This document shows, piece by piece, positions 1 to 7,469 of a stretch of DNA of 64,000 nucleotides. The translations under genes were made by a program, and so were the position numbers. Source of the DNA: Nocardioides sp. 503 (GTDB taxonomy: Bacteria; Actinomycetota; Actinomycetes; Propionibacteriales; Nocardioidaceae); assembly GCF_004522095.1 (NCBI RefSeq), contig NZ_SPUI01000003.1:1302001-1366000 (forward strand), read 5' to 3'. The notes beneath the pieces were generated by a model. The model did not search any database, was not told the origin of the DNA, and saw nothing but the letters and a program-made list of their open reading frames with translations. Positions within the stretch are counted from its first letter, which is position 1, and every line of letters begins with the position of its first letter.

Positions 1-471
1 GTTCGGGTGGTCCTCGACCCCGCCGCGCTGCCCCGCCTCGTGGGCGTACGCCGGTCGCTGCCGGCCCGGCCGCGCCCGAGCGCCGACGCGACCGACCTCG
101 CCCGCCGGGTGGGGGCGGTGCTCGGCATCCTGGTGCTCCCGCAGCGCCGCACCGAGCTGCTGCGCCGCTCGCTGCTGCCGCGCCTGCTCGAGGGTCCCGG
201 GGCACCCGGCGCACCGCTCGCCGTACCTCCTCAGCACGCCGACTGGGCCCTCGACCGGGCCGCCCGGATGCGCGACGACCTGACCGGCGCTGGCTACGCT
301 GTCCACGGCGACCCGGACCTGCTGCTGCCCCGCCGCGAGGACCTCGCGGCCGCGACGGCCGGCCCGACCGAGTCGGGGGTGCTGGAGCTCGCGCTCCGGC
401 TGCTGCTGGGGTCGGGGGACCGGCCGGCCGACACGTCCGACAGGCCCACGGAGAGGGAGGGGCACCGATGA
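1..471 (+). CDS. C-terminal part of a sulfotransferase-like protein (5' end outside window)
   Basis: The frame is open from the first base and ends at TGA 469-471, so this is the tail of a gene that starts upstream. No catalytic motif lies in the visible part. The segment HADWALDRAARMRDDL followed by GYAVHGDPDLLLP resembles the end of the catalytic domain of the next gene (HPWVRDLEDAWVTEI, then RGYDVVGDLEDL), so I infer a paralogous sulfotransferase-family protein. Its stop overlaps the next start (ATGA), which suggests translational coupling. The family assignment is by similarity to the neighbour only. Confidence 0.55.
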   Translation, partial: VRVVLDPAALPRLVGVRRSLPARPRPSADATDLARRVGAVLGILVLPQRRTELLRRSLLPRLLEGPGAPGAPLAVPPQHADWALDRAARMRDDLTGAGYAVHGDPDLLLPRREDLAAATAGPTESGVLELALRLLLGSGDRPADTSDRPTEREGHR

Positions 472-1682
472 CGCGGCGCGTGCTGCTGCACGTCGGCACC
501 CCCAAGACCGGCACGTCGTACCTCCAGGACGTGCTGTTCCGCAACCGTCCGACGCTGGCGAGTGCGGGGATCCTCTACCCCGCCGACCGCTTCGACGGCC
601 ACTTCCTCGCCGCGCTCGACCTGATGCGACTGCCGTGGGGCGGGCTGGAGCGGGAGGCGATCGGCGCCTGGGACCGGCTCGCCACGCAGGTGCGGGCCCA
701 CCCCGGCACCTCGATCATCAGCCACGAGATCCTCGCCGCGGCCTCGCGCTCGCAGGTGGGCCAGGCGATGGAGTCGCTGGGCCACGGCAGCGGCACCGAG
801 GTGCACGTCGTCCTGTCGGTGCGCGACCTGGTGCGCCAGGTGCCGGCGGAGTGGCAGGAGAACGTCAAGCACCGCAGCACGATCAGCTACCAGCGCTTCC
901 TGCGGCAGATCCGGGACCCCGCGCGGCGCGGCCGGATCTCCAGCTGGTTCTGGAGCGTGCAGGAGATCCCCGACATCCTCAACCGCTGGGGCCTCGACCT
1001 GCCGCCCGAGCACGTGCACCTGGTGACCGTGCCTCCGCGCGGTGGCGACCGCGAGCTGCTGTGGAAGCGCTTCAGCCACGTGCTCGGGCTCGACGGCCTG
1101 GACCTCGACCTCGAGGCGGAGCGGGTCAACCCCTCGCTGGGCGTCCCGGAGACCGCGCTCATCCGGCGGATCAACCGCGCGGCCAACCGTCAGGTCGCGC
1201 CGGTCGACTACCGTCCGCTCGTGCGCGAGCTGCTCGCCCACCAGACGCTCTCGCGGCGCACCCGCTCGCCGCGCCTCGCGCTGCCGCCCGACGTCCACCC
1301 GTGGGTGCGCGACCTCGAGGACGCCTGGGTCACCGAGATCCGCGAGCGCGGCTACGACGTGGTCGGCGACCTCGAGGACCTGCGCGGGGGTCCGCCGCCC
1401 CGGCGGTGGGCCAACCCCGACTCACCGGTCGAGAAGCAGGTCGCCCGCGCCGCGGTCGACGCGGTCAAGGCGCTGCTGCTGGAGAACGCCCGTCTGCAGC
1501 AGGAGGTCCGCGACGTGCGGGGCGAGCTCGACGAGGCCTACCGCGCCCTGGAGCGGTCCTACCTCCGACCGACGTACCGCGCGCGCGCCAAGGCCGTACG
1601 CCGCCTGCAGGCCTCGGCGATGGGCCGCAACGCGCTGCAGGCCTACCGAGCGGCGCGGGGCAGGAACTCCCGGTCGGCGTAG
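468..1682 (+). CDS. Sulfotransferase-family protein with C-terminal coiled coil
   Basis: 404 residues. The N-terminus LLHVGTPKTGTSYLQ is a P-loop-like 5'-phosphosulfate-binding loop of PAPS-dependent sulfotransferases, and VHVVLSVRDLVRQVP around residues 110-125 looks like the 3'-phosphate-binding strand and helix. The last 80 residues (LLLENARLQQEVRDVRGELDEAY) form a probable coiled coil with a basic tail. Such proteins in actinobacteria are often near cell-surface glycan genes; the acceptor cannot be read from sequence. The start overlaps the preceding stop by 4 nt. The 3' end overlaps the convergent EcsC gene by 40 nt (1643-1682). Confidence 0.75.
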   Translation: MTRRVLLHVGTPKTGTSYLQDVLFRNRPTLASAGILYPADRFDGHFLAALDLMRLPWGGLEREAIGAWDRLATQVRAHPGTSIISHEILAAASRSQVGQAMESLGHGSGTEVHVVLSVRDLVRQVPAEWQENVKHRSTISYQRFLRQIRDPARRGRISSWFWSVQEIPDILNRWGLDLPPEHVHLVTVPPRGGDRELLWKRFSHVLGLDGLDLDLEAERVNPSLGVPETALIRRINRAANRQVAPVDYRPLVRELLAHQTLSRRTRSPRLALPPDVHPWVRDLEDAWVTEIRERGYDVVGDLEDLRGGPPPRRWANPDSPVEKQVARAAVDAVKALLLENARLQQEVRDVRGELDEAYRALERSYLRPTYRARAKAVRRLQASAMGRNALQAYRAARGRNSRSA

Positions 1683-2323
1683 CGGCCGATCTTCCAGGTG
1701 AGGTAGCCGTCGGCGCCCATGCCAACGATGCCGCCCACGACCGGCACGCGACGCCCGATCGTGATCGCGAGGCGCTTGCCGGCGACCTTGGTGATCAGGT
1801 CGGAGGCGACCTCGGTGGAGATGACCTGGTCGAGGGCGGCGTCGTGCACCGGCGCGGTGGCCAGCGCCATCGGCGGCGCGGGCAGCTTCTTCTTCTTGAC
1901 CAGCGAGGTGACGGAGTCCTCGCCGAGGATGGTCACGAGCAGCGCGTTGCGCACGCGGGGGTCGTCGAGGTCGTAGCCGCGCAGGTGCGCGATCGCGGCG
2001 ATCATCCGGCACTGCACCAGCGCCAGGCCGGTGATGTTGGTGGGGATCGTGAGCGCGGCCGTCACGAGCCCGCCGATGTTGGTGACGAAGCCCTGGGCGC
2101 CGGCGTAGCGGACGTGGTTCTCGATGACCTCGTGGACGGCCTTGTCGACGTCGCCGTGCTGCTCCGCGAGCTGCTTGTCGGCCGCCACCGCGGCGGGCGG
2201 CAGCGGGCCCACCCCCGTGATGGCGCGGTGGAGCGCCTCGCGCACGAACGACGCCGTCAGCCCCGGGGCCAGCCCCGCGACCTTGGGCGCGAGCTGCTTG
2301 CCGACGCGTCCGGTGAGTCCCAT
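1643..2323 (-). CDS. EcsC family protein
   Basis: 226 residues, matching the EcsC domain (named after Bacillus EcsC, function still unclear). The region VTNIGGLVTAALTIPTNITGLALVQCRMIAAIAHLRGYDLDDPRVR is typical, and the C-terminus VPVVGGIVGMGADGYLTWKIGRYA is the conserved glycine-rich end; both could associate with membrane. A TAGGAT box (2330-2335, minus strand) ends 6 nt before the ATG, so the transcript is probably leaderless. It is divergent from aat and its 3' end overlaps the sulfotransferase gene. Confidence 0.8.
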   Translation of the reverse strand: MGLTGRVGKQLAPKVAGLAPGLTASFVREALHRAITGVGPLPPAAVAADKQLAEQHGDVDKAVHEVIENHVRYAGAQGFVTNIGGLVTAALTIPTNITGLALVQCRMIAAIAHLRGYDLDDPRVRNALLVTILGEDSVTSLVKKKKLPAPPMALATAPVHDAALDQVISTEVASDLITKVAGKRLAITIGRRVPVVGGIVGMGADGYLTWKIGRYADREFLPRAAR

Positions 2324-2329
2324 GCCCCG

Positions 2330-2348
2330 ATCCTAGAACGGCTACGGT
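2330..2348. promoter_or_regulatory. Divergent -10 boxes for the EcsC gene and aat
   Basis: On the minus strand TAGGAT (2330-2335) lies 6 nt before the EcsC ATG. On the plus strand TACGGT (2343-2348) lies 7 nt before GTG 2356. Both fit actinobacterial TANNNT boxes of leaderless transcripts. The second decides the aat start, because an upstream GTG at 2350 is too close to the box. Confidence 0.5.
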
Positions 2349-2355
2349 CGTGGCC

Positions 2356-3036
2356 GTGCCTCCCGTCGAGCCTCCCCCCACCGCGTGGGTGTTCGGCGAC
2401 CCCGGACGCTTCGACCCCGAGGACGACCTCGTCGGCATCGGCGCCGACCTCGAGCCGGGCACCCTGCTGGCGGCGTACCGGCGCGGGATGTTCCCGATGC
2501 CGGTCGACGAGGTGGCCGGCCCGATGTACTGGTTCAGCCCCGTGGAGCGCGGCGTGCTGCCGCTGGACGGGCTCGTGGTGTCGAGGTCGCTGCGGCGCTC
2601 GGCGCGCGACTTCGAGATCCGCGTCGACACCGCGCTGCCGGAGGTGATCGACGCGTGCGCCGACCCCACGCGGCCGGCGGGCTGGATCGACGGCCGCGTC
2701 CGCGAGGCCTACCTGCGCCTGCACGAGCTCGGCTGGGTGCACTCCGTCGAGGCGTGGCGCGACGGGGAGCTGCAGGGCGGGCTGTACGGCGTGGCGATCG
2801 GCGGCCTCTTCGCCGGTGAGTCGATGTTCCACCGCGCCCGCGACGCCTCGAAGGTGGCGCTGGTGGGGCTGGTGGACCTGCTGCGCGACGAGCACGCCGA
2901 GCGGCGGCTCATCGACACCCAGTGGGTCACCCCGCACCTGGCGACCCTGGGCGTGCGCGCGCTGCCGCGCGACGACTACCTCGCCCGGCTGCCCTCGTTG
3001 TTCACCGTCCCGCCACCGACCCGACTGGCGATGTGA
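2356..3036 (+). CDS. aat: Leucyl/phenylalanyl-tRNA--protein transferase
   Basis: 226 residues. Aat transfers Leu or Phe from tRNA to N-terminal Arg/Lys of proteins in the cytosol, marking them for ClpS/ClpAP-type degradation (N-end rule). Family motifs are clear: GIGADLEPGTLLAAYRRGMFPMP near the N-terminus, YWFSPVERGVLPLDGLVVSRSLRRSAR, GWIDGRVREAYLRLHELGWVHSVEAW, GGLYGVAIGGLFAGESMF and LIDTQWVTPHLATLGV. I chose GTG 2356 rather than GTG 2350 because of the TACGGT box 7 nt upstream. Confidence 0.93.
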   Translation: MPPVEPPPTAWVFGDPGRFDPEDDLVGIGADLEPGTLLAAYRRGMFPMPVDEVAGPMYWFSPVERGVLPLDGLVVSRSLRRSARDFEIRVDTALPEVIDACADPTRPAGWIDGRVREAYLRLHELGWVHSVEAWRDGELQGGLYGVAIGGLFAGESMFHRARDASKVALVGLVDLLRDEHAERRLIDTQWVTPHLATLGVRALPRDDYLARLPSLFTVPPPTRLAM

Positions 3037-3111
3037 CGTGGTCGAAGGCGTGAAGCGGGTGTGAGGTGGGTAGGTAGCGCCTTCATCCCCGAACTGAGGA
3101 GAACCAACCCC

Positions 3112-3531
3112 ATGAAGATCGCCCTGCTCGCTGCCAGCCTCGTCCTCGTCGGCGGTACCGCCACCGCCTGCGGTGGTGGAGCGCCGACGGACGCGTCGAA
3201 GGCTGACTTCTGCGACTCCTTCACCAAGATCAGCGAGAGCGCCGCCGGCTCGGACGGCGGGGACCCGAGCAAGGAGGACATCAAGAAGGTCAAGGACGCC
3301 GTCAAGGACCTCGAGGACACCGGCACCCCCGAGGGCATCTCCGACGACGCGCGCGAGGGCTTCGAGATCTTCACCGACGCCGTCGCCGACATCGACGACG
3401 ACGCCTCCGCCAAGGACCTCGAGGAGCTCGACAAGTTCAGCGGCGACGAGAAGAAGAAGTTCGAGGCCTTCGGTGAGTACGTCTCCAAGACCTGCGCCCC
3501 CGAGACCCCGGACGCGCCCGAGACGGAGTGA
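3112..3531 (+). CDS. Small secreted lipoprotein, function unknown
   Basis: 139 residues. The ATG at 3112 follows a good ribosome binding site (GAGGAG, 3099-3104), and the N-terminus MKIALLAASLVLVGGTATAC is a signal peptide with a possible lipobox cysteine at position 20. The mature part is rich in Asp, Glu and Lys, with segments resembling helical repeats (KEDIKKVKDAVKDLEDTGTPEGI, DEKKKFEAFGEYVSKTC). Two further cysteines (near the start of the mature domain, FCDSF, and at KTCAPE) could form one disulfide. No function recognised; similar small lipoproteins are common in Nocardioides-type genomes. A strong terminator follows. Confidence 0.7.
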   Translation: MKIALLAASLVLVGGTATACGGGAPTDASKADFCDSFTKISESAAGSDGGDPSKEDIKKVKDAVKDLEDTGTPEGISDDAREGFEIFTDAVADIDDDASAKDLEELDKFSGDEKKKFEAFGEYVSKTCAPETPDAPETE

Positions 3532-3537
3532 CCCCGA

Positions 3538-3580
3538 CCGAGCACCGGGACGGCCCTCGCGGGTCCGGCCCGGTGCTCGG
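3538..3580. terminator. Rho-independent-type hairpin after the lipoprotein gene
   Basis: A 12-bp perfect stem (3538-3549 with 3569-3580, arm CCGAGCACCGGG) encloses a 19-nt loop. It starts 7 nt after the lipoprotein stop and lies before the convergent rhodanese gene. The T-tract is weak (TGCTATTTC), as is usual at this G+C. Confidence 0.7.
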
Positions 3581-3586
3581 TGCTAT

Positions 3587-3615
3587 TTCGGGCCTACTTC
3601 GGGCTTGCTTCGGGC
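3587..3615. repeat. Three TTCGGGC repeats at 11-bp spacing
   Basis: TTCGGGC occurs at 3587, 3598 and 3609, exactly 11 bp apart, between a terminator and the 3' end of the rhodanese gene. It could be a decayed short tandem repeat or part of a 3' structure; no role is evident. Confidence 0.5.
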
Positions 3616-3631
3616 CCCGTTGGGGCGGAGC

Positions 3632-3967
3632 TCAGACGACCTGCGGGGGCTGGCCGGTGTCACTGACCATCGGCCGGCCGGCCGCCTCCCACTCCAGCAT
3701 CCCGCCGTCGAGGTTGACGACGTCGTAGCCCTGCTCGGCGAGGTAGCCGACCGCCTGCGCGGACCGCCCGCCCACCTTGCAGACCACGAGCGTCTGCTCG
3801 CGCGGCAGGTCGGCGAGGCGCTGCGGGAGCTCCATCAGCGGGACGTGCAGGGCGCCCTCGATGTGCCCGTGGGCCCACTCGGCGGGCTCGCGGACGTCGA
3901 GGACGGCCAGACCCTCGGGGAGGGGGTCGGGGACGCCGGAGACGGACACGGTCGGGATCGCGGTCAT
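3632..3967 (-). CDS. Rhodanese-like domain protein
   Basis: 111 residues, one rhodanese domain. LAVLDVREPAEWAHGHIEGALHVPLMELPQRL is the usual CH2-type N-terminal motif, and the active-site loop reads CKVGGRSAQA, with the catalytic Cys expected to carry persulfide sulfur. It could act as a sulfurtransferase in the cytosol; the acceptor is unknown. Its ATG lies 4 nt past the fpg stop on the same strand, so the two are probably cotranscribed. Confidence 0.88.
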   Translation of the reverse strand: MTAIPTVSVSGVPDPLPEGLAVLDVREPAEWAHGHIEGALHVPLMELPQRLADLPREQTLVVCKVGGRSAQAVGYLAEQGYDVVNLDGGMLEWEAAGRPMVSDTGQPPQVV

Positions 3968-3971
3968 GGAC

Positions 3972-4838
3972 CTATTTGAGCAGCCGGCTCATGCGCCGGT
4001 CGGCCAGGGGCTTGCCGCCGGTCTGGCAGGTGGCGCAGTACTGCAGGCTCGAGTCGGCGAAGGACACCTCGCGCACGATGTCGCCGCACACTGGGCACGG
4101 CTTCCCGGTCTGGCCGTGCACGGCGAGGTTCGACTTCTTCTCGCTCTTCAGCTCGCTCGCCGCGAGCCCCCGCGAGCGGTCGACCGCGTCGCCCAGCACG
4201 CCCCGGATGGCGGCGTACAGGGTGTGCAGCTCCTCGTCGTCGAGGCTGTTGGCCGGCTTGAACGGCGACATCCGGGCCGCGTGGAGCAGCTCGTCGGAGT
4301 AGGCGTTGCCGATGCCGGCGATCGTGCCCTGGTGGCGCAGCACGCCCTTGAGCTGCTTGCGGCCCTCGCGCTGCAGGATCTCGCTCAGCACCTCGATGGT
4401 GAACTCGTCGGCGAGCGGGTCGGGCCCCAGCCGGGCGATGCCGGGGACGTCGGCGGGGTCGCGGACGACGTACAGGGCCAGGGACTTCTTGGTGCCGGCC
4501 TCGGTGACGTCGAGGCCCGTGTCGTCGTCGAGCACGATCCGCACGGCCAGCGGCGACTTGTTGCTCGGCTTGGGCGGCAGCGCCGGGACCTCGTCGCGCC
4601 ACCGGATCCAGCCCGCGCGGGCGAGGTGGAAGACGACGTGGAGCCCGGAGGCGTCGATGTCGAGGAACTTCCCGTGCCGCGTCACCCCGTCGACCAGCGT
4701 GCCCTCGAGCGCGCTGAGCGGCGGGTCGTAGGTCTTCAGCGCGCTGAACGCCGCGATGTGCACCTTGGTGATGGCGCGCCCGTCGAGCCGGCCCCGCAGG
4801 TCCAGGGCCAGCGCTTCCACCTCGGGCAGCTCGGGCAC
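3972..4838 (-). CDS. Fpg/Nei family DNA glycosylase/AP lyase
   Basis: 288 residues. Base-excision repair enzyme that removes oxidised bases and nicks the abasic site. After the initiator Met the catalytic Pro is followed by Glu (PELPEVE). RHGKFLDI carries the conserved Lys. The helix-two-turn-helix region reads QGTIAGIGNAYSDELLHAARMSPFKP, and a C-terminal zinc finger is formed by CPVCGD and YCATCQ. I cannot tell from sequence whether 8-oxoG or oxidised pyrimidines are preferred; the loop differs from classical MutM, so I leave the symbol blank. A TAGAAT box at 4845-4850 predicts a leaderless GTG start. Confidence 0.9.
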   Translation of the reverse strand: MPELPEVEALALDLRGRLDGRAITKVHIAAFSALKTYDPPLSALEGTLVDGVTRHGKFLDIDASGLHVVFHLARAGWIRWRDEVPALPPKPSNKSPLAVRIVLDDDTGLDVTEAGTKKSLALYVVRDPADVPGIARLGPDPLADEFTIEVLSEILQREGRKQLKGVLRHQGTIAGIGNAYSDELLHAARMSPFKPANSLDDEELHTLYAAIRGVLGDAVDRSRGLAASELKSEKKSNLAVHGQTGKPCPVCGDIVREVSFADSSLQYCATCQTGGKPLADRRMSRLLK

Positions 4839-4844
4839 GCAGCG

Positions 4845-4850
4845 ATTCTA
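4845..4850 (-). promoter_or_regulatory. -10 box of the fpg-type gene
   Basis: TAGAAT on the minus strand, 6 nt before GTG 4838; fits a leaderless transcript. If this is the promoter, the 84-bp repeat at 4896-4979 lies outside the transcript of this gene. Confidence 0.5.
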
Positions 4851-4895
4851 GGCGGCACGACGTAGCCGGCGGGGCTGTTGTGCGCTCGCGTGGGT

Positions 4896-4979
4896 GAGGT
4901 TCTGGGGGTTCTCCGGCGCTTCTGGGCCGGAGTTCTGGCCCGGAAGCGCCAGGTTTTCAGCAGATGCTGAAAAACCTGC
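4896..4979. repeat. Copy A of an 84-bp two-hairpin intergenic element
   Basis: A second copy lies at 13459-13541. Both share GAGGTTCTGGGG at one end and an almost identical palindrome at the other (CAGCAGATGCTGAAAAACCTG, with arms CAGGTTTTTCAGCA). Between them copy A has a second stem, GGCGCTTC-T-GGGCC with GGCCC-G-GAAGCGCC, and copy B has a different-sequence stem in the same place. Copy A lies between divergent genes (fpg-type and the small gene at 5040). Confidence 0.75.
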
Positions 4980-5039
4980 TCCCGCGCCACCTCCCACGAA
5001 ACCGGTGACAGCAGGCGAGCAGCGGGCGCATGATGGGGC

Positions 5040-5318
5040 ATGCCCGCCGCACGTCCGATGCCCGAGACGGGGTCGATCTTCCTCGACGCCCGGGGTGCGG
5101 ACCGAGCCCTGCGGGTCTCCTGGCACTCCGAGGCCGACGTCGTCGTGCTGTCGCTGTGGCGCGACAACCTCTGCACCGGCTCGTTCCGGCTGGCCATCGA
5201 CGAGGTCCCCGACCTCATCGACCTGCTCCGCGGCGGCCTGGCCCAGTCGTACGCCGCCGTCCACCGCCCCGACCCCTGGGACGACACCGCCACGCGACCC
5301 CGCACCGCCACCGGCTGA
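5040..5318 (+). CDS. Small conserved hypothetical protein
   Basis: 92 residues, no recognised domain. The centre (SIFLDARGADRALRVSWHSEADVVVLSLWRDNLCTGSFRLAIDEVPDLIDLLRGGL) reads like a compact alternating beta sheet and helix of the kind found in small actinobacterial proteins of unknown function; the tail is rich in Pro, Asp and Thr. CATGAT lies 5 nt before the ATG and could be a -10 box. The coding signal is the consistent third-position G/C and a sensible composition. No signal peptide or membrane segment. Confidence 0.6.
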   Translation: MPAARPMPETGSIFLDARGADRALRVSWHSEADVVVLSLWRDNLCTGSFRLAIDEVPDLIDLLRGGLAQSYAAVHRPDPWDDTATRPRTATG

Positions 5319-5323
5319 CCGCA

Positions 5324-5398
5324 CGTCGGGGTAGTCCCTGACGAACGTGTCGTCAAAAGTCGACATCCACAGCACGAACGTCAGGGACTATCCCGACG
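5324..5398. repeat. 75-bp imperfect palindrome
   Basis: Arms 5324-5343 and 5379-5398 are complementary at 19 of 20 positions (arm core GGGGTAGTCCCTGACG). After a 2x2 internal loop a further 4-bp stem closes (CGTG 5346-5349 with CACG 5373-5376), leaving a 23-nt loop. It lies between two genes on the same strand, 6 nt after the stop of the first. It may be a terminator, but its AT-rich loop and length are also like a dispersed palindromic repeat. Confidence 0.6.
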
Positions 5399-5433
5399 GC
5401 GCGCCACTCTAAGGAATCGGCTAGACATCCGGA

Positions 5434-5439
5434 TACGGT
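5434..5439 (+). promoter_or_regulatory. -10 box of the ATPase gene
   Basis: TACGGT 6 nt before ATG 5446; fits a leaderless transcript. Confidence 0.45.
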
Positions 5440-5445
5440 CCTCGC

Positions 5446-6636
5446 ATGGACCCGATCCGCAACCCGTACGCGCCCGGCGCGGGTCAGCGTCCGCCCGAGC
5501 TGGCGGGGCGCGACGAGCAGCTGCGGGCCTTCGACGTGGTGCTGGAGCGGGTGGCGCGGGGGCGACCGGAGCGGTCGCTGGTGCTCACCGGGCTCCGGGG
5601 GGTCGGCAAGACCGTGCTCCTCAACGCCCTGCGCTCGCAGGCCGTGCGCAAGGGCTGGGGCACCGGCAAGCTCGAGGCGCGGCCCGACCAGCACCTGCGA
5701 CGACCGCTGAGCAGCGCCCTGCACCAGGCCGTGCGTGAGCTGGCGCACCCCGAGACCGACCAGAGCGACCACGTGCTCGGCGTCCTGCGCGCCTTCGCGC
5801 AGCGCGAGGCCGGTCCCCAGGCCAAGCTGCGTGACCAGTGGAGCCCCGGCATCGACGTGCCGGCGGCGCGCGGCCGCGCCGACTCCGGCGACATCGAGAT
5901 CGACCTGGTCGAGCTCCTGACCGACGTCGGCGGCCTGGCCGCCGACCTCGGCAAGGGTGTCGGCGTCTTCCTCGACGAGATGCAAGACCTCGGGCCCGAC
6001 GACGTCTCCGCGCTGTGCGCGGCCTGCCACGAGATCAGCCAGACCGGGCTGCCGGTCATCGTCGTCGGCGCCGGGCTGCCGCACCTGCCGGCCGTCCTGT
6101 CGGCCAGCAAGTCCTACTCCGAGCGGCTCTTCTCCTACCAGCGCATCGACCGCCTCGACCGGGCCGAGGCCGACCGGGCGCTGACGGCGCCGGCGGGCGA
6201 AGAGGAGGCCACGTTCACCGACGACGCGCTCACGGCGATGTACGACGCCACCGGCGGCTACCCCTACTTCGTCCAGGCCTACGGCAAGACCGTGTGGGAC
6301 GTCGCCCCGCGCTCGCCGATCACCGTGGACGACGTGGCGGTGGCCGCGCCCGAGGCCGAGCGGGAGCTGGCCGTCGGCTTCTTCGGCAGCCGCTTCGAGC
6401 GGGCGACGCCGGGGGAGCGCGAGTACCTCCACGCCATGGCCGACGCCGCCGGCGACGAGGTGGACGCGGTCGGCTCGGTGCCGACCGCCGACGTCGCGGC
6501 CGTGCTCGGCAAGAAGCCGCAGTCGCTCTCCCCGGCGCGCGACTCGCTGCTCAAGAAGGGCCTGATCTACTCCGGGGAGCGGGGCCGGATCGCCTTCACG
6601 GTGCCGCACTTCGGCCGCTTCCTGCGCTCACGCTGA
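5446..6636 (+). CDS. AAA-type ATP-binding protein
   Basis: 396 residues. The N-terminal ATPase has the AAA_16/archaeal-ATPase layout: RDEQLRAFDVVLERV, then Walker A GLRGVGKT around residue 50 and Walker B GVFLDEMQDL around residue 180. The rest includes the family's conserved GYPYFVQAYGKTVWD and a C-terminal winged-helix-like end (KKPQSLSPARDSLLKKGLIYSGERGRIAFTVPHFGRFL). Members may be STAND-like signalling or DNA-related ATPases; the target is unknown. It is followed 44 nt later by the phosphodiesterase gene on the same strand. Confidence 0.82.
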   Translation: MDPIRNPYAPGAGQRPPELAGRDEQLRAFDVVLERVARGRPERSLVLTGLRGVGKTVLLNALRSQAVRKGWGTGKLEARPDQHLRRPLSSALHQAVRELAHPETDQSDHVLGVLRAFAQREAGPQAKLRDQWSPGIDVPAARGRADSGDIEIDLVELLTDVGGLAADLGKGVGVFLDEMQDLGPDDVSALCAACHEISQTGLPVIVVGAGLPHLPAVLSASKSYSERLFSYQRIDRLDRAEADRALTAPAGEEEATFTDDALTAMYDATGGYPYFVQAYGKTVWDVAPRSPITVDDVAVAAPEAERELAVGFFGSRFERATPGEREYLHAMADAAGDEVDAVGSVPTADVAAVLGKKPQSLSPARDSLLKKGLIYSGERGRIAFTVPHFGRFLRSR

Positions 6637-6680
6637 CCCGCGACGCGACGCGGCCCCCACCGACAGGCAAGACTGGTCCC

Positions 6681-7460
6681 ATGAGGCCGCAGGTCGTCGC
6701 CCATCGGGGAGCGAGCCACGAGAGGGCCGAGCACACCCTGGGTGCCTACCTCGCCGCGCTCGACACCGGAGCCGAGGGCCTGGAGTGCGACGTCCGGCTC
6801 ACCGCCGACGGCCACCTCGTGTGCGTGCACGACCGCGACCTGCGCCGTACGGCGAGCCGCAAGGGCGCGATCTCCACGCTCGACCTGGCCGACCTCTCCG
6901 AGCTCGACTTCGCGTCGTGGAAGAACCCCTGGTCCGAGCTCGACGACGAGGCGCCCGACCGCGACGAGGAGCTCGACCGGGTCCTGACCCTGCGCAAGCT
7001 CCTCGAGACGGTCGCCGACTACGACCGCCGGATCGAGGTCGCGATCGAGACCAAGCACCCCACCCGGTACGGCGGTCTGGTCGAGAAGCGGCTCGTGGAG
7101 ATGCTTCGCGACTTCGGCTGGGACCGGCCCGGCTCGCCCGTGCGCGTCATGAGCTTCTCCTTCACCGCCCTGCAGCGGGTGGAGCGCATGGCGCCCGACG
7201 TCCAGCTCGTGCAGCTGGTCGAGCACGCCGTCAGCTGGCGGATGCTGCGCCGCGTGATCGGCAAGGACTGGATCGTGGGGCCCGGCATCGACGAGCTGCG
7301 GGAGAGCCCGCGCTTCGCTCGCCGCATCGCCGGCAGCGGCCACGACGTCCACGTCTGGACGGTCAACACCGCCGAGGACCTCGAGCTGTGCCGCAGCCTC
7401 GGGGTCAAGGCGGTCATCAGCGACCGCCCGGCCTACATGCTGGAGCTGCTCGACCAGTAG
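6681..7460 (+). CDS. Glycerophosphodiester phosphodiesterase
   Basis: 259 residues, GDPD domain (TIM barrel). It hydrolyses glycerophosphodiesters to glycerol-3-phosphate and an alcohol. The metal and catalytic motif is present: AHRGASHERAEHTLGAYLAALDTGAEGLECDVRLTADGHLVCVHD gives the HR, E-D and HD residues. IEVAIETKHP and the C-terminal HVWTVNTAEDLELCRSLGVKAVISDRPAYM are typical. No signal peptide, so a cytosolic enzyme. I start at ATG 6681; a longer upstream extension in frame has no family support. Confidence 0.92.
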   Translation: MRPQVVAHRGASHERAEHTLGAYLAALDTGAEGLECDVRLTADGHLVCVHDRDLRRTASRKGAISTLDLADLSELDFASWKNPWSELDDEAPDRDEELDRVLTLRKLLETVADYDRRIEVAIETKHPTRYGGLVEKRLVEMLRDFGWDRPGSPVRVMSFSFTALQRVERMAPDVQLVQLVEHAVSWRMLRRVIGKDWIVGPGIDELRESPRFARRIAGSGHDVHVWTVNTAEDLELCRSLGVKAVISDRPAYMLELLDQ

Positions 7461-7463
7461 GTT
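7458..7463 (+). promoter_or_regulatory. Candidate -10 box overlapping a stop codon
   Basis: TAGGTT uses the TAG stop of the phosphodiesterase gene and ends 6 nt before ATG 7470. It could give the SEC-C gene its own leaderless transcript. Confidence 0.35.
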
Positions 7464-7469
7464 GCGGCC

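Noticed and set aside
4736..5356. Minus frames over both copies of the 84-bp element that share a QVFQHLLK stretch
   Set aside because: The shared residues come from the conserved hairpin sequence itself; the frames do not continue alike on either side and have no start signals.
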